This document shows positions 26,903 to 35,353 of a DNA stretch of 64,000 nt, one piece after another. The stretch lies in assembly GCF_003054225.1 (NCBI RefSeq), contig NZ_QBKQ01000005.1, forward strand, positions 1 to 64,000. The letters are read 5' to 3'. Every line of letters begins with the position of its first letter. The first letter of the stretch is position 1. The position numbers and the translations under genes are program-made. Below the pieces are notes generated by a model. That model ran no database searches, had not been told where the DNA came from, and saw only the letters and a program-made list of their open reading frames with translations. Origin of the DNA: Christiangramia gaetbulicola (GTDB lineage: Bacteria; Bacteroidota; Bacteroidia; Flavobacteriales; Flavobacteriaceae).

Positions 26903-28714
26903 CTATAGCGTGTATATTTGTGCGCCATAGGCAGGAAGATTGATCTTTCCTGTCCAGGAGTTGTTATCGGTTTCTATTGCTTCCTTGATCATTCCCGTTA
27001 CTTCCAGATCAGATAGATCCTCATCGTAGCCTTTCCAGGTACTGTTAAACCTGAGCTTCCAGTGTATGCCTTCGTCGATGCCTATTCCGTAATTTTCATA
27101 ATCCTGATGTCCGAAATTCAACACTACCAGTACCGGTTCATGGTTTTCACCATGATTGATTCTTTTATAGGCCATAACTTTTGTTTCCTGGTTTTGATGA
27201 ACAATCTGAGTTTCCTGTCCTCTTAGTCCTTCAGTCATTCCATATTCTCCTGTTCTAAGCTTAATCAGGTCTGTAGTTAATCTGTGTATTCCCTGCAGCT
27301 TCTCAAATTTTCCCCAATCGAGACCTTCATGATCTTTGAAATATTCATCCTCTAGAAATTCCTGACCCTGGAAGATCATAGGTATTCCGGGAGAAGTTGT
27401 AACCAGGACTAATCCCAGGATCGCTCTTTTTTTAGCAAAAGCACTTTCAGCATCACCGGGATGTATTTCCTCTGGAACACGGGCTTTGCCATTGGCTACT
27501 TCGTCGTGCGATTCTGTATAGATCACCCTGCAGAAAGCATCATCGCTGTAGCGATAAGTTATTGCTTCAACGATACTATCCAGGTTACGATCATCATCAT
27601 GGGTGGTGATCAATGCTTCCCGCACAGGATGCACAAATTTCATATCCCATTGAGTTCCATAGCCAATTCCGCTATGTTCCGGATTATTGGTCATAATATC
27701 ATCTCCTTTAAGATCTTCGGCGATAGTTAGAACATTCGGGTATTTACTTCTTATTTCTGAATTGATATCCCGCATAAGAATGATTCCTTCAAGGATCTCT
27801 GTGTCAAAACCTAAACCTCCACCTTCATATCGTATATAAGAAGTGGCGTCCATGCGCAAACCATCACAATGGTATTTTTCAAGCCACATTAGTGCATTGT
27901 CCCTTAAATACTGTCGTACTTCGGGACGGCCGTAATCTGGCCTGGTATCACCCCAGGGAGTTTCGCTCCTGTGATCATTATAAAAATATATACCCCCTTT
28001 ATCATTTTCGCTCCAGCCATCAAATTGCCAAAGGTCTACGTCTGAAGGTCCCAGGTGATTATAGACCACATCCATGATAATACCAATCCCAAGTTTATGA
28101 GCTTCTTTTACCAGCCTGAATAAACCTTGCGGACCGCCATAATCCTGCTCGATTGCAAATAGATGTGCGGGGTTATATCCCCAGGAAATACCTCCTGCAA
28201 ACTCCGCTACCGGTAAAAGTTCGATACAATTTATCCCCAAATCCTTTAGATATGGAAGCTTTTCTATCACCTCTTCAAAAGTGCCCACCTGTTCGGGATC
28301 TTTTCTGAAAAAGGTGCCTACATGTAGTTCATAGATCACCAGTGAATTCCATGCCGGCAAAGTATAATTGTCATCTTCCCAATCGAATTCCATTTTCCTG
28401 ATGATCGAATTTCCATCAGAATTAGTTACCTCAAAGGCATAGGGGTCATTACGATGAAAGCTATCTTTCCCATTTTTTATATGGTATTTATATTGATGAC
28501 CTTCTTTGGCCAATTCTGAGGTTCCTGCCCAGTAACCATTTTCCTCTTTTTCCAATGGAAAAGAATATTCATTCCAGTCATTAAAATCTCCTATAACATA
28601 TACCTCATCGGCGTGAGGAGCCCAAACCCTGAAGGTGGTATGTGTGTCTTCAACTATAGAACCCATCCCTGGGGAAGGTACAATAGTAAGTTTAATTTGT
28701 TCTGCATTTCTCAT
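26903..28714 (-). CDS. GH13 alpha-glucan-active enzyme with CBM48 (branching-enzyme-like)
   Basis: With the start I choose (MRNAEQIKL) the protein is 603 residues. An N-terminal CBM48 domain (FRVWAPHADEVYVIGDFNDW) precedes a GH13 barrel. The four GH13 regions are visible: DVVYNH, GLRMDATS with the nucleophile Asp, IAEDLK with the acid Glu, and ESHDE. The combination is closest to glycogen branching enzymes and malto-oligosyltrehalose trehalohydrolases; I cannot decide between transfer and hydrolysis. The frame stays open to an ATG at 28951, but the extra 79 residues are AT-rich, precede the domain start and look non-coding. It is cotranscribed with the FAD oxidoreductase. Confidence 0.85.
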   Translation of the reverse strand: MRNAEQIKLTIVPSPGMGSIVEDTHTTFRVWAPHADEVYVIGDFNDWNEYSFPLEKEENGYWAGTSELAKEGHQYKYHIKNGKDSFHRNDPYAFEVTNSDGNSIIRKMEFDWEDDNYTLPAWNSLVIYELHVGTFFRKDPEQVGTFEEVIEKLPYLKDLGINCIELLPVAEFAGGISWGYNPAHLFAIEQDYGGPQGLFRLVKEAHKLGIGIIMDVVYNHLGPSDVDLWQFDGWSENDKGGIYFYNDHRSETPWGDTRPDYGRPEVRQYLRDNALMWLEKYHCDGLRMDATSYIRYEGGGLGFDTEILEGIILMRDINSEIRSKYPNVLTIAEDLKGDDIMTNNPEHSGIGYGTQWDMKFVHPVREALITTHDDDRNLDSIVEAITYRYSDDAFCRVIYTESHDEVANGKARVPEEIHPGDAESAFAKKRAILGLVLVTTSPGIPMIFQGQEFLEDEYFKDHEGLDWGKFEKLQGIHRLTTDLIKLRTGEYGMTEGLRGQETQIVHQNQETKVMAYKRINHGENHEPVLVVLNFGHQDYENYGIGIDEGIHWKLRFNSTWKGYDEDLSDLEVTGMIKEAIETDNNSWTGKINLPAYGAQIYTL

Positions 28715-29014
28715 TTCAATTTTTTTTATAAAAACCATTAAAATTACCTCAGGATCGAATGCTAAAATTTTATTTGTGAGGAAATTAACTCGGAATCTAT
28801 TAGGATTCTTAAAGCAGTAAAAAGGCGGTTTTATTTCTATTAGTTCAGGCTCCTGTTTCGGAAAAATGCAGACATTTAAGAAGAGATATTTATTTATGAA
28901 ACTGAAAAAATTGAAGCTCAGGGTGATAGGTGAAAAACTGATATTTTTCAATTAAATGTTTAGGTAGCCGCCATATTAGGAAAGAAATTATTAAATTTTA
29001 GAAAAATTTAGACC
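28715..29014. other. 300-bp divergent intergenic region
   Basis: This gap separates the GH13 gene from the IorA-like gene and must hold promoters for both. I see no hairpin, operator-like palindrome or convincing TAnnTTTG box in it. Confidence 0.4.
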
Positions 29015-29479
29015 ATGGCAGAATTCACGATAACTATCAACGGAAAAAAGCAGACCCTGGATGTAGATCCAACTACTCCTTTGCTTTGGGTTTTAAGAGA
29101 CCATCTCAAAATGGTTGGAACAAAATATGGCTGCGGAATTGCTCAATGCGGAGCCTGTACAGTGCATTTTAATGGTTCTGCCGTAAGATCCTGCCAGTTG
29201 CCCATTTCATCGGCTGCGGGTAACGAAATAACGACTATCGAAGGACTTTCTGAAAACGGGGATCACCCGGTTCAAAAGGCCTGGCTGGAACATGATGTTC
29301 CCCAATGTGGTTATTGCCAGGCGGGACAGATCATGTCGGCTTCAGCATTGCTGAAAAAGAATCCGAGCCCCAGCGATGAAGAAATTGAAAATGCCATGAA
29401 TGGTAATATTTGCCGCTGCGGAACCTATACCAGAATTAAGGCTGCTATCAAAACAGCTTCAGATTCCCAAATAGCCTAA
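29015..29479 (+). CDS. [2Fe-2S] subunit of a molybdenum hydroxylase, IorA-like
   Basis: The 154-residue protein is the small electron-transfer subunit of a xanthine-oxidase-family enzyme. A plant-type ferredoxin cluster is ligated by [12 protein letters not shown] plus a Cys in VRSCQLP. The second cluster lies in the helical domain, CGYCQAGQ and NICRCGTY. It has no signal of its own and may be carried across the membrane with the large subunit. The large subunit follows 26 bp downstream. Two-subunit IorAB-type enzymes lack an FAD subunit and usually pass electrons to a cytochrome c. Confidence 0.92.
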   Translation: MAEFTITINGKKQTLDVDPTTPLLWVLRDHLKMVGTKYGCGIAQCGACTVHFNGSAVRSCQLPISSAAGNEITTIEGLSENGDHPVQKAWLEHDVPQCGYCQAGQIMSASALLKKNPSPSDEEIENAMNGNICRCGTYTRIKAAIKTASDSQIA

Positions 29480-29505
29480 TCTTAGTTGAATTTAAATCGA
29501 GAAAA

Positions 29506-31782
29506 ATGAGTAAAGTAAAAACAGGAATAGGCAGAAGATCTTTTATAAAAAGCGTTGGAGTTGCCAGTGGCGGATTGATCATCGGTTTCAACTGGCTGGC
29601 GTGTAAAAGAGCTACAGAAGAAGGTGGAGAGGAAATGGCTATGCAAATGCCAGATGAGTGGTTCGAACTTAACGGTTATTTAAAGATTGGTGATAATGGA
29701 ATTGTAACCATCTATTCTCCAAATCCTGAAATTGGTCAGAACGTAAAGACTTCCATGCCCATGATCGTGGCTGAGGAACTTGACGTGGACTGGAATAATG
29801 TCATCGTAGAACAGGCACCTTTAAACACCGATATTTTCACCAGGCAGCTTGCCGGTGGTAGTCAGTCTATCCGTCAGGGATGGGAATCATTGAGAACAGC
29901 TGGTGCGACAGCCAGACAAATGCTTCTTACCGCTGCTGCTAAACAATGGGAAGTTCCGGCTTCTGAACTAACTGTTGAAGAAGGAGTGATAAAACATAAG
30001 GGAAGCGATAAGACCATGGGATATGGCGAGATCGCGAAAGCCGCCGCCCAGGTTGAAGTTCCGGAAGAAGTGGAATTAAAGGATAATGACAATTTTAAAA
30101 TAATAGGGACTTCCCGAAAGAATGTAGACGCGAAGAAAATTGTGACCGGACAGCCTCTTTATGGCCTGGATACTTATAAAGACGGAATGCTCATCGCGAT
30201 GCTTGTACAACCACCAGCTTTCGGGATGGAGTTTAAATCCATGGATGCCGATAAGGTTAAGGAAATGCCCGGTATCGTCGACGTTTTTACCATAGATACC
30301 TATCCGGAGGATATGGAAAAAGAATGGAGTGATGTGGCAGCCTTTTCAAAACTAGTGGTAGTGGTTGGTGAATCTACCTGGCAGGTGATGCAGGCTAAGA
30401 AAGAATTAAAGGTAGAATGGGACTTAAATCCAAAATTGACCGAACAGATACAGATTCTGGAGAAATCGGCTGGTATGGCTGGAGCAACCGGCCTCGAAAG
30501 CAGTGATATTCATAATACGCTGATGGCTGAGGTCGGTGAGAAAAAATCTGAAGTGGTAAGAAAGGATGGCGATCCGGAAAAAGCATTTAAAAATGCCGCC
30601 CGGGTTATCGAGCGTTCTTACACTTGCCCGTTCCTTGCGCATAATTGCATGGAACCTATGAACTTTTTCGCTGATGTTACCGGTGATAAGGCCTTGTTAT
30701 TAGGTCCTATTCAAACACCTGAATATGCTGAAAAGAGTGTAAATAAACGCCTTGGCTTCGATCTTGAAGATATCGATATACAGATGACTAGAATGGGAGG
30801 TGGTTTTGGCCGTAGACTTTATGGTCACTTCCTGGTGGAAGCTGCCGTCATTTCTCAGAAAATGGGAAAACCGATCAAACTGGTATATTCTCGTGAAGAT
30901 GATATGACCAATGGTGTATATCGCCCGGCTTATCATGTAAAATATCGTGCGGCGCTGGATGCGAACAATAAGCTAACAGCTTTTCATGTGAATGCGGGAG
31001 GAATTCCGGAAAGTCCGCTTTTCGCCAATCGTTTTCCGGCAGGAGCTATCGACAATTATCTTGCAGAAAGCTGGAGCCTTGAATCAAATATTTCAACGGG
31101 AGCTTTCAGAGCTCCACGTTCTAATTTCATTGCGGGGGCAGAGCAGTCATTTCTAGATGAACTGGCAGAAGAAATGGGACAGGACCCAATTCAGTTCAGG
31201 CTGGATATGCTAAAACGGGCAGAATCTGATCCTGTTGGTGAAGAGAATGATTACGATGCTAAAAGATATGCCGGTGTTCTTAAGGTCGCTAGGGATAAAG
31301 CTGGATGGAATAATGGCAGTTCTTCTCAAAGTCGCGGGGTTTCGGCATATTACTGCCATAATTCATACGTGGCGCAGATCCTTGATATGACGGTGAAAAA
31401 TAATGAACCCTTGATAGATAAGGTTACCTGTGTGGTAGACTGCGGAATCGTGGTGAATCCAGATGCTGCTAAAAATATGGTGGAAGGTGGAACCATCGAT
31501 GGAATTGGTCACGCACTTTATAGTGAGATGACCTTTAAAGATGGAGCTCCGCAGAAAAGCAATTTCGACACTTATAATTTAATTCGTCACAAACAGGCAC
31601 CGAAAAAGATCGATGTGCATTTTATAGATAATGGTATAGATCCTACCGGTTTGGGAGAGCCGCCATTTCCACCTGTTCAGGGTGCCTTGGCTAATGCCCT
31701 TTATAAAGCGACCGGTAAAAGATTCTATAAACAACCTTTTATTAATGAATTGAAAAATGCGGGTAGCGATTTGAAAACCTAA
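29506..31782 (+). CDS. Molybdopterin-binding large subunit of a molybdenum hydroxylase, IorB-like
   Basis: The 758-residue protein starts with a twin-arginine signal (GRRSFIKSVGVASGG) ending near NWLAC, so it is exported folded and may be lipid-anchored. It carries the xanthine-oxidase-family molybdopterin domains: GGGFGRR in the first cofactor loop, GAFRAPRSN in the second, and GLGEPP with the base-catalytic Glu near the C-terminus. The enzyme should hydroxylate an N-heterocycle or aldehyde in the periplasm. The isoquinoline 1-oxidoreductase name is only the nearest type; the substrate is unknown. Its cofactor is expected to be the MCD form, which fits the MocA-like gene downstream. Confidence 0.9.
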   Translation: MSKVKTGIGRRSFIKSVGVASGGLIIGFNWLACKRATEEGGEEMAMQMPDEWFELNGYLKIGDNGIVTIYSPNPEIGQNVKTSMPMIVAEELDVDWNNVIVEQAPLNTDIFTRQLAGGSQSIRQGWESLRTAGATARQMLLTAAAKQWEVPASELTVEEGVIKHKGSDKTMGYGEIAKAAAQVEVPEEVELKDNDNFKIIGTSRKNVDAKKIVTGQPLYGLDTYKDGMLIAMLVQPPAFGMEFKSMDADKVKEMPGIVDVFTIDTYPEDMEKEWSDVAAFSKLVVVVGESTWQVMQAKKELKVEWDLNPKLTEQIQILEKSAGMAGATGLESSDIHNTLMAEVGEKKSEVVRKDGDPEKAFKNAARVIERSYTCPFLAHNCMEPMNFFADVTGDKALLLGPIQTPEYAEKSVNKRLGFDLEDIDIQMTRMGGGFGRRLYGHFLVEAAVISQKMGKPIKLVYSREDDMTNGVYRPAYHVKYRAALDANNKLTAFHVNAGGIPESPLFANRFPAGAIDNYLAESWSLESNISTGAFRAPRSNFIAGAEQSFLDELAEEMGQDPIQFRLDMLKRAESDPVGEENDYDAKRYAGVLKVARDKAGWNNGSSSQSRGVSAYYCHNSYVAQILDMTVKNNEPLIDKVTCVVDCGIVVNPDAAKNMVEGGTIDGIGHALYSEMTFKDGAPQKSNFDTYNLIRHKQAPKKIDVHFIDNGIDPTGLGEPPFPPVQGALANALYKATGKRFYKQPFINELKNAGSDLKT

Positions 31783-31797
31783 CAGATCCTTTCAATT

Positions 31798-32136
31798 ATG
31801 AAAAAGATCAAAGTTAAATGCTGGGTTGAAGATGAAGGAGAGAAGTTTTATGGTCCCGGGCCTAACGAACTTTTGAAAAGAATACAGGAAGAAGGATCTC
31901 TTTCCAGGGCGGCTAGTAAGATGGAAATGTCCTATAAAAAAGCCTGGGAATTGGTTCAGAGATTGAATCAGCATACTGAGGAGCCTTTGGTTATTCTGAA
32001 AAAAGGAGGTCAGCACGGTGGAGGAGCAGAAGTCACTCCACAGGGTTTGGAAATAATGCGTGAGTTTGAGAATTTACAGATAAAGATCGATGAACTGGTA
32101 GACCAGCAAACCGATCTTATCAAAGTTTTAAAATAA
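31798..32136 (+). CDS. ModE-like winged-helix protein without molybdate-binding domain
   Basis: The 112-residue product matches the N-terminal DNA-binding domain of ModE/LysR-type molybdate regulators. A GPGPNELLKRIQEEGSLSRAA start is followed by the recognition helix MSYKKAWELVQRLN, then the wing GGQHGGGAEVTPQG. Full ModE also has a pair of MOP domains that bind molybdate; these are absent. It follows iorB by 15 bp and ends in a terminator. A ModE-box-like palindrome lies just beyond it, at 32179-32206. It probably controls the cofactor operon. How it senses molybdenum, if it does, is unknown. Confidence 0.85.
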   Translation: MKKIKVKCWVEDEGEKFYGPGPNELLKRIQEEGSLSRAASKMEMSYKKAWELVQRLNQHTEEPLVILKKGGQHGGGAEVTPQGLEIMREFENLQIKIDELVDQQTDLIKVLK

Positions 32137-32137
32137 G

Positions 32138-32172
32138 AATTTAAGGCTTCGGATAGTCCTGAGCCTTAAATT
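32138..32172 (+). terminator. Terminator after the ModE-like gene
   Basis: An 11-bp stem AATTTAAGGCT/AGCCTTAAATT with a 13-nt loop starts two bases after the stop codon. The following T-tract is short (TTAAAT), so some readthrough into the cofactor operon is possible. Confidence 0.65.
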
Positions 32173-32178
32173 TTAAAT

Positions 32179-32206
32179 AGCGATATATACGTTTATACAT
32201 AACGCT
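32179..32206. promoter_or_regulatory. ModE-box-like palindromic operator
   Basis: The 28-bp site is an interrupted palindrome of the form AGCGnTATnTA-N6-TAnATAnCGCT (20 of 28 positions match their complement). It resembles the ModE box of Proteobacteria (CGnTATATA-N6-TATATAnCG as I recall it). It ends three bases before the ATG of the cysteine desulfurase gene that heads the cofactor operon and lies 42 bp after the stop of the ModE-like gene. Binding there would block either transcription or translation initiation. Operator function is inferred from symmetry and context. Confidence 0.65.
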
Positions 32207-32209
32207 TAG

Positions 32210-33364
32210 ATGGCAGTAAAAAAGAAAATATATCTGGATTATAATGCAACCACCCCGACAGATCAACGGGTGGTTGAAGCGATGTTGCCTTATTTTACCG
32301 AGAAATTCGGGAATGCCAGTAGTGATCATGTTTTTGGGTGGGATGCCAATGAAGCTGTTGAAAATTCCAGGGAACAGGTCGCCAGATTGATAAACTGTAA
32401 GCCAACCGGAATTACTTTTACTTCAGGTGCCACCGAAGCGGCAAACCTTGCGATATTTGGTTTTTGTAAAAGGAACAGGTCAAAAGGGAAACATATCATC
32501 ACTTGCAAAACGGAACATAAAACCATTCTAGATACTTTAAAAGCTCTGGAGAATGAAGGTTTTGAGGTCACTTATCTGGATGTAGATCTTGATGGTAATA
32601 TTGATCTTAGCGAGCTGGAGAGTGCTATTACTTCAGAAACGATTCTGGTTTGCCTGATGCTGGCAAATAATGAAACTGGCCTAATTCATCCTATGTATGA
32701 GATCGAAAAAATTGTTCATTCAAAAGGGGTGAAGCTAATGAGTGACATTACCCAGGCCGTGGGTAAAATACCTGTTGATCTCAAAGCTCTGAATTTGGAT
32801 ATAGCGATCTTCTCTTCTCATAAGATCTACGGACCAAAAGGAGTTGGCACATTATATATCAACAAGAAAAATAATATCGAAATTGAACCTCAGGTTTTTG
32901 GAGGCGGACAGGAAAAAGGAATGCGCCCGGGAACCCTGAATGTTCCGGGTATCGTAGGATTTGGAAAGGCTGCCGAAATTGCTTTTTCTGAAATGGAAGA
33001 AGAGTCAGTAAGAATCTCGAAACTGAGAGATAAACTGGAAGGACTTTTAATGGAATCATGTGTTTGTAAAGTCAATTCCATGAAAGCAAATCGATTACCA
33101 AATACGACCAATATCTCCTTTGAGAATATTGACTGCAACCAACTTCTCAGAAAATTGAATAGCCTGGCGGTTTCACGTGGGTCGGCCTGTACATCTAATA
33201 TTATTAAACCTTCGCATGTTTTAAAAGCGATGGGTTTAAGTGATGAACAGGCGTTATCCTCTTTAAGGATCAGTTTAGGAACAAATACCAGCCTTTCAGA
33301 CATTGAATTCGCAGCTGAAGAAATCAAGAAAACCGCAAACCAGTTAAAAAGAGCTGAGGTATGA
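32210..33364 (+). CDS. NifS-like cysteine desulfurase of the molybdenum cofactor operon
   Basis: The 384-residue PLP enzyme takes sulfur from L-cysteine onto its own active-site cysteine as a persulfide. The PLP lysine is K205 in FSSHKIYGPKG and the active cysteine is C327 in SRGSACTSN. Family features TSGATEAAN and NNETG are present. It is the first gene of the operon and overlaps xdhC by four bases. In Rhodobacter capsulatus a NifS-type protein provides the terminal sulfur of the cofactor for xanthine dehydrogenase via XdhC. The same role is the best guess here, together with supplying sulfur to MoaD. General Fe-S assembly is less likely given the context. Confidence 0.88.
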   Translation: MAVKKKIYLDYNATTPTDQRVVEAMLPYFTEKFGNASSDHVFGWDANEAVENSREQVARLINCKPTGITFTSGATEAANLAIFGFCKRNRSKGKHIITCKTEHKTILDTLKALENEGFEVTYLDVDLDGNIDLSELESAITSETILVCLMLANNETGLIHPMYEIEKIVHSKGVKLMSDITQAVGKIPVDLKALNLDIAIFSSHKIYGPKGVGTLYINKKNNIEIEPQVFGGGQEKGMRPGTLNVPGIVGFGKAAEIAFSEMEEESVRISKLRDKLEGLLMESCVCKVNSMKANRLPNTTNISFENIDCNQLLRKLNSLAVSRGSACTSNIIKPSHVLKAMGLSDEQALSSLRISLGTNTSLSDIEFAAEEIKKTANQLKRAEV

Positions 33365-34515
33365 GAGAACTGGATACCATCATAAATCAATATGAACTTC
33401 TTAAAAATGAAGGGACGCAAAGCGTTCTGGCTACCGTGGTTCATGTGGAGGGATCATCCTATCGTAGAGCCGGTGCACGAATGCTGGTTGATGAATTTGG
33501 GAATATCACAGGTGCCATAAGTGGCGGATGCCTGGAAGGGGATGCGCTGCGCAAGGCACTGCACGCATTGCACCAGGAGAAAAATAAACTGATCACTTAT
33601 GATACCAGTGATGAAGATGACGCGATAATTGGAGCCCAGTTGGGCTGCAATGGTATCATCCAGGTGCTGTTCGAACCTTTAGATTATCAGGATACATTGA
33701 ATCCCTGCGAGTTGCTGAAAAAGGTGATTGCTCAAAAGGATGCTTTGGCGATCGTAATTCAGTTCAATTTGGATAAAAACAAAGTGCAGCATGGAACTTC
33801 TCTATTAATTGATGAAAAATCAAACATTTGGGGTAAGAAACTGAAGCAGGAATTACTGAAACAAATTCTGAAACAATCTCAATTGGTGCTGAAGGAAAAC
33901 CGATCTGCTTTTGCGGAGCTAATATCAGACAAGGAGGCGAGCCATATTTTTATTCAGAATTATCAGCCTCCGGTAAAGCTCGTTATTGTTGGAGCCGGGA
34001 ATGATGCTCAGATCCTGGCACAACAAGCCGATCTGCTTGGCTGGGATGTGATCGTGACCGATGGCAGGCCCACTCACGCGAATAAAGAACGGTTTACCAG
34101 TTTCTGCCAGGTAATAGTCTCGAAACCTGAGAAAACACTGGAGAATATCAAAATAGACCAACGCAGTTGTTTTGTACTGATGAGTCATAATTACAATTAC
34201 GATCTCGCAGTTTTAAAACTTTTGCTTAATGAGCAAAAAGTACCTTATATCGGGATCCTTGGTCCTTTGAAGAAATACCAGAGAATGCAGGGTGATCTTA
34301 AGGAAGATGGATTTGAATTAAAAGATGAGATTCTGAAAAAGATCCATGCTCCGGTAGGACTGGAGGTTGGAGCGGAAACCCCTGCGGAGATCGGATTATC
34401 GATCTTATCTGAAATCCAATCAGTTCTAACAGGGAAAAGTGCAAGACCACTTAAGGAGAAGTCTACGCCAATTCATGAAAAAATTCATTCTCAGTTTAAG
34501 GAAATAAAGATTTGA
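33361..34515 (+). CDS. xdhC: XdhC-family molybdenum cofactor insertion protein
   Basis: The 384-residue protein has the N-terminal XdhC/CoxI domain (SVLATVVHVEGSSYRRAGA, followed by GAISGGCLEGD). A C-terminal Rossmann domain begins VKLVIVGAGNDAQILAQQA and includes YIGILGP. XdhC proteins bind the finished cofactor, hold it during sulfuration and pass it to the hydroxylase apoenzyme. The start overlaps the desulfurase stop as ATGA, which fits the known XdhC-desulfurase partnership. It is probably shared by the IorAB-type and PaoABC-type enzymes on either side. Confidence 0.92.
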   Translation: MRELDTIINQYELLKNEGTQSVLATVVHVEGSSYRRAGARMLVDEFGNITGAISGGCLEGDALRKALHALHQEKNKLITYDTSDEDDAIIGAQLGCNGIIQVLFEPLDYQDTLNPCELLKKVIAQKDALAIVIQFNLDKNKVQHGTSLLIDEKSNIWGKKLKQELLKQILKQSQLVLKENRSAFAELISDKEASHIFIQNYQPPVKLVIVGAGNDAQILAQQADLLGWDVIVTDGRPTHANKERFTSFCQVIVSKPEKTLENIKIDQRSCFVLMSHNYNYDLAVLKLLLNEQKVPYIGILGPLKKYQRMQGDLKEDGFELKDEILKKIHAPVGLEVGAETPAEIGLSILSEIQSVLTGKSARPLKEKSTPIHEKIHSQFKEIKI

Positions 34516-35120
34516 GGAATTATAAAAAAATAGGAGTTGTAATTCTTGCTGCCGGTTCTTCGAGTCGGCTTGGGTATCCTAAGCAATTGGTGGAGTTCAA
34601 AGGAAAACCAATGCTGCAGCATATTATAGATGTGGCAGATTCTTTTGAATTTGAGACCGAAGTGCTGGTGCTTGGTGCCGCCTCAGATGAAATAAAAGAA
34701 AAGATCGAACCGAAAAAGTTTGAAATCCTTTTTAATGAAAACTGGCAGGAAGGAATGGCTTCAAGTATCAGGACAGGTCTGGAGAGGTCTCTGGAAAAGG
34801 AACAAGATCTGGAGCATTTACTTATCCTGCTTTCAGATCAGCCGTTTGTAAGTAAGGAAAGAATTGATGCCTTGATAAAAGAACAATTAGCCGGGAACAG
34901 TGAGGCGACTTTTTCAGAATACGACGGAGATGTTGGTGTTCCTGCGATTTTTTCAAGTTCGGTTTTCCCGTATTTGAAAGAATTGAAAGGAGATCTTGGA
35001 GCTAAAAAACTGATCTATGATAAGAAAATTGAGTTCAGGACGGTAAAATTTGAAAAAGGGAATTTTGATGTGGATACTAAAGAAGATGTGGAATTATTAA
35101 AGAAGCTAGAGAAAGAATGA
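34512..35120 (+). CDS. mocA: MocA-like molybdenum cofactor cytidylyltransferase
   Basis: The 202-residue enzyme has the nucleotidyltransferase start VVILAAGSSSRLGYPKQL and the metal-binding LLSDQPFV. The LAAG-RLG-PKQL pattern is that of MocA (CTP, giving molybdopterin cytosine dinucleotide). MobA (GTP) usually reads GGxSxRMGxDK. MCD is the cofactor of PaoABC- and IorAB-type hydroxylases, which agrees. The start is a TTG overlapping the xdhC stop; the next in-frame ATG would remove the P-loop. GTP specificity is the alternative, but motif and context favour CTP. Confidence 0.87.
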   Translation: MRNYKKIGVVILAAGSSSRLGYPKQLVEFKGKPMLQHIIDVADSFEFETEVLVLGAASDEIKEKIEPKKFEILFNENWQEGMASSIRTGLERSLEKEQDLEHLLILLSDQPFVSKERIDALIKEQLAGNSEATFSEYDGDVGVPAIFSSSVFPYLKELKGDLGAKKLIYDKKIEFRTVKFEKGNFDVDTKEDVELLKKLEKE

Positions 35121-35353
35121 AAGTGACGGTAAAATATTTTGGAATGATTGCCGAACTTGCGGGAAAAACCGAAGAGTTGTTGGAGGTTCCTTCAGGAACA
35201 TCGGCTATAGAGCTTAAAGATCGACAAGTTCGTAGATATCAGATTCAGGATCCTGAATCTGTACAGCTGGCGGTGAACCAGAATTTAGATAACAAAGTAG
35301 AATTAAATGAAGGCGATGAGGTGGCTTTTTTGCCGCCATTCGCAGGAGGATAA
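35117..35353 (+). CDS. moaD: Molybdopterin synthase small subunit MoaD
   Basis: The 78-residue ubiquitin-fold sulfur carrier ends in FLPPFAGG. The terminal Gly-Gly is adenylated by MoeB and then carries a thiocarboxylate that MoaE uses to sulfurate precursor Z. The start overlaps the mocA stop (ATGA) and the stop overlaps the moeB start (TAATG). It lies directly before its activating enzyme. Confidence 0.92.
   Translation: MKVTVKYFGMIAELAGKTEELLEVPSGTSAIELKDRQVRRYQIQDPESVQLAVNQNLDNKVELNEGDEVAFLPPFAGG

Noticed and set aside
28715-28951. N-terminal extension of the GH13 enzyme by 79 residues
   Set aside because: The extension is in frame but AT-rich, hydrophobic and poorly structured, and it precedes a start (MRNAEQ) that fits the CBM48 domain.
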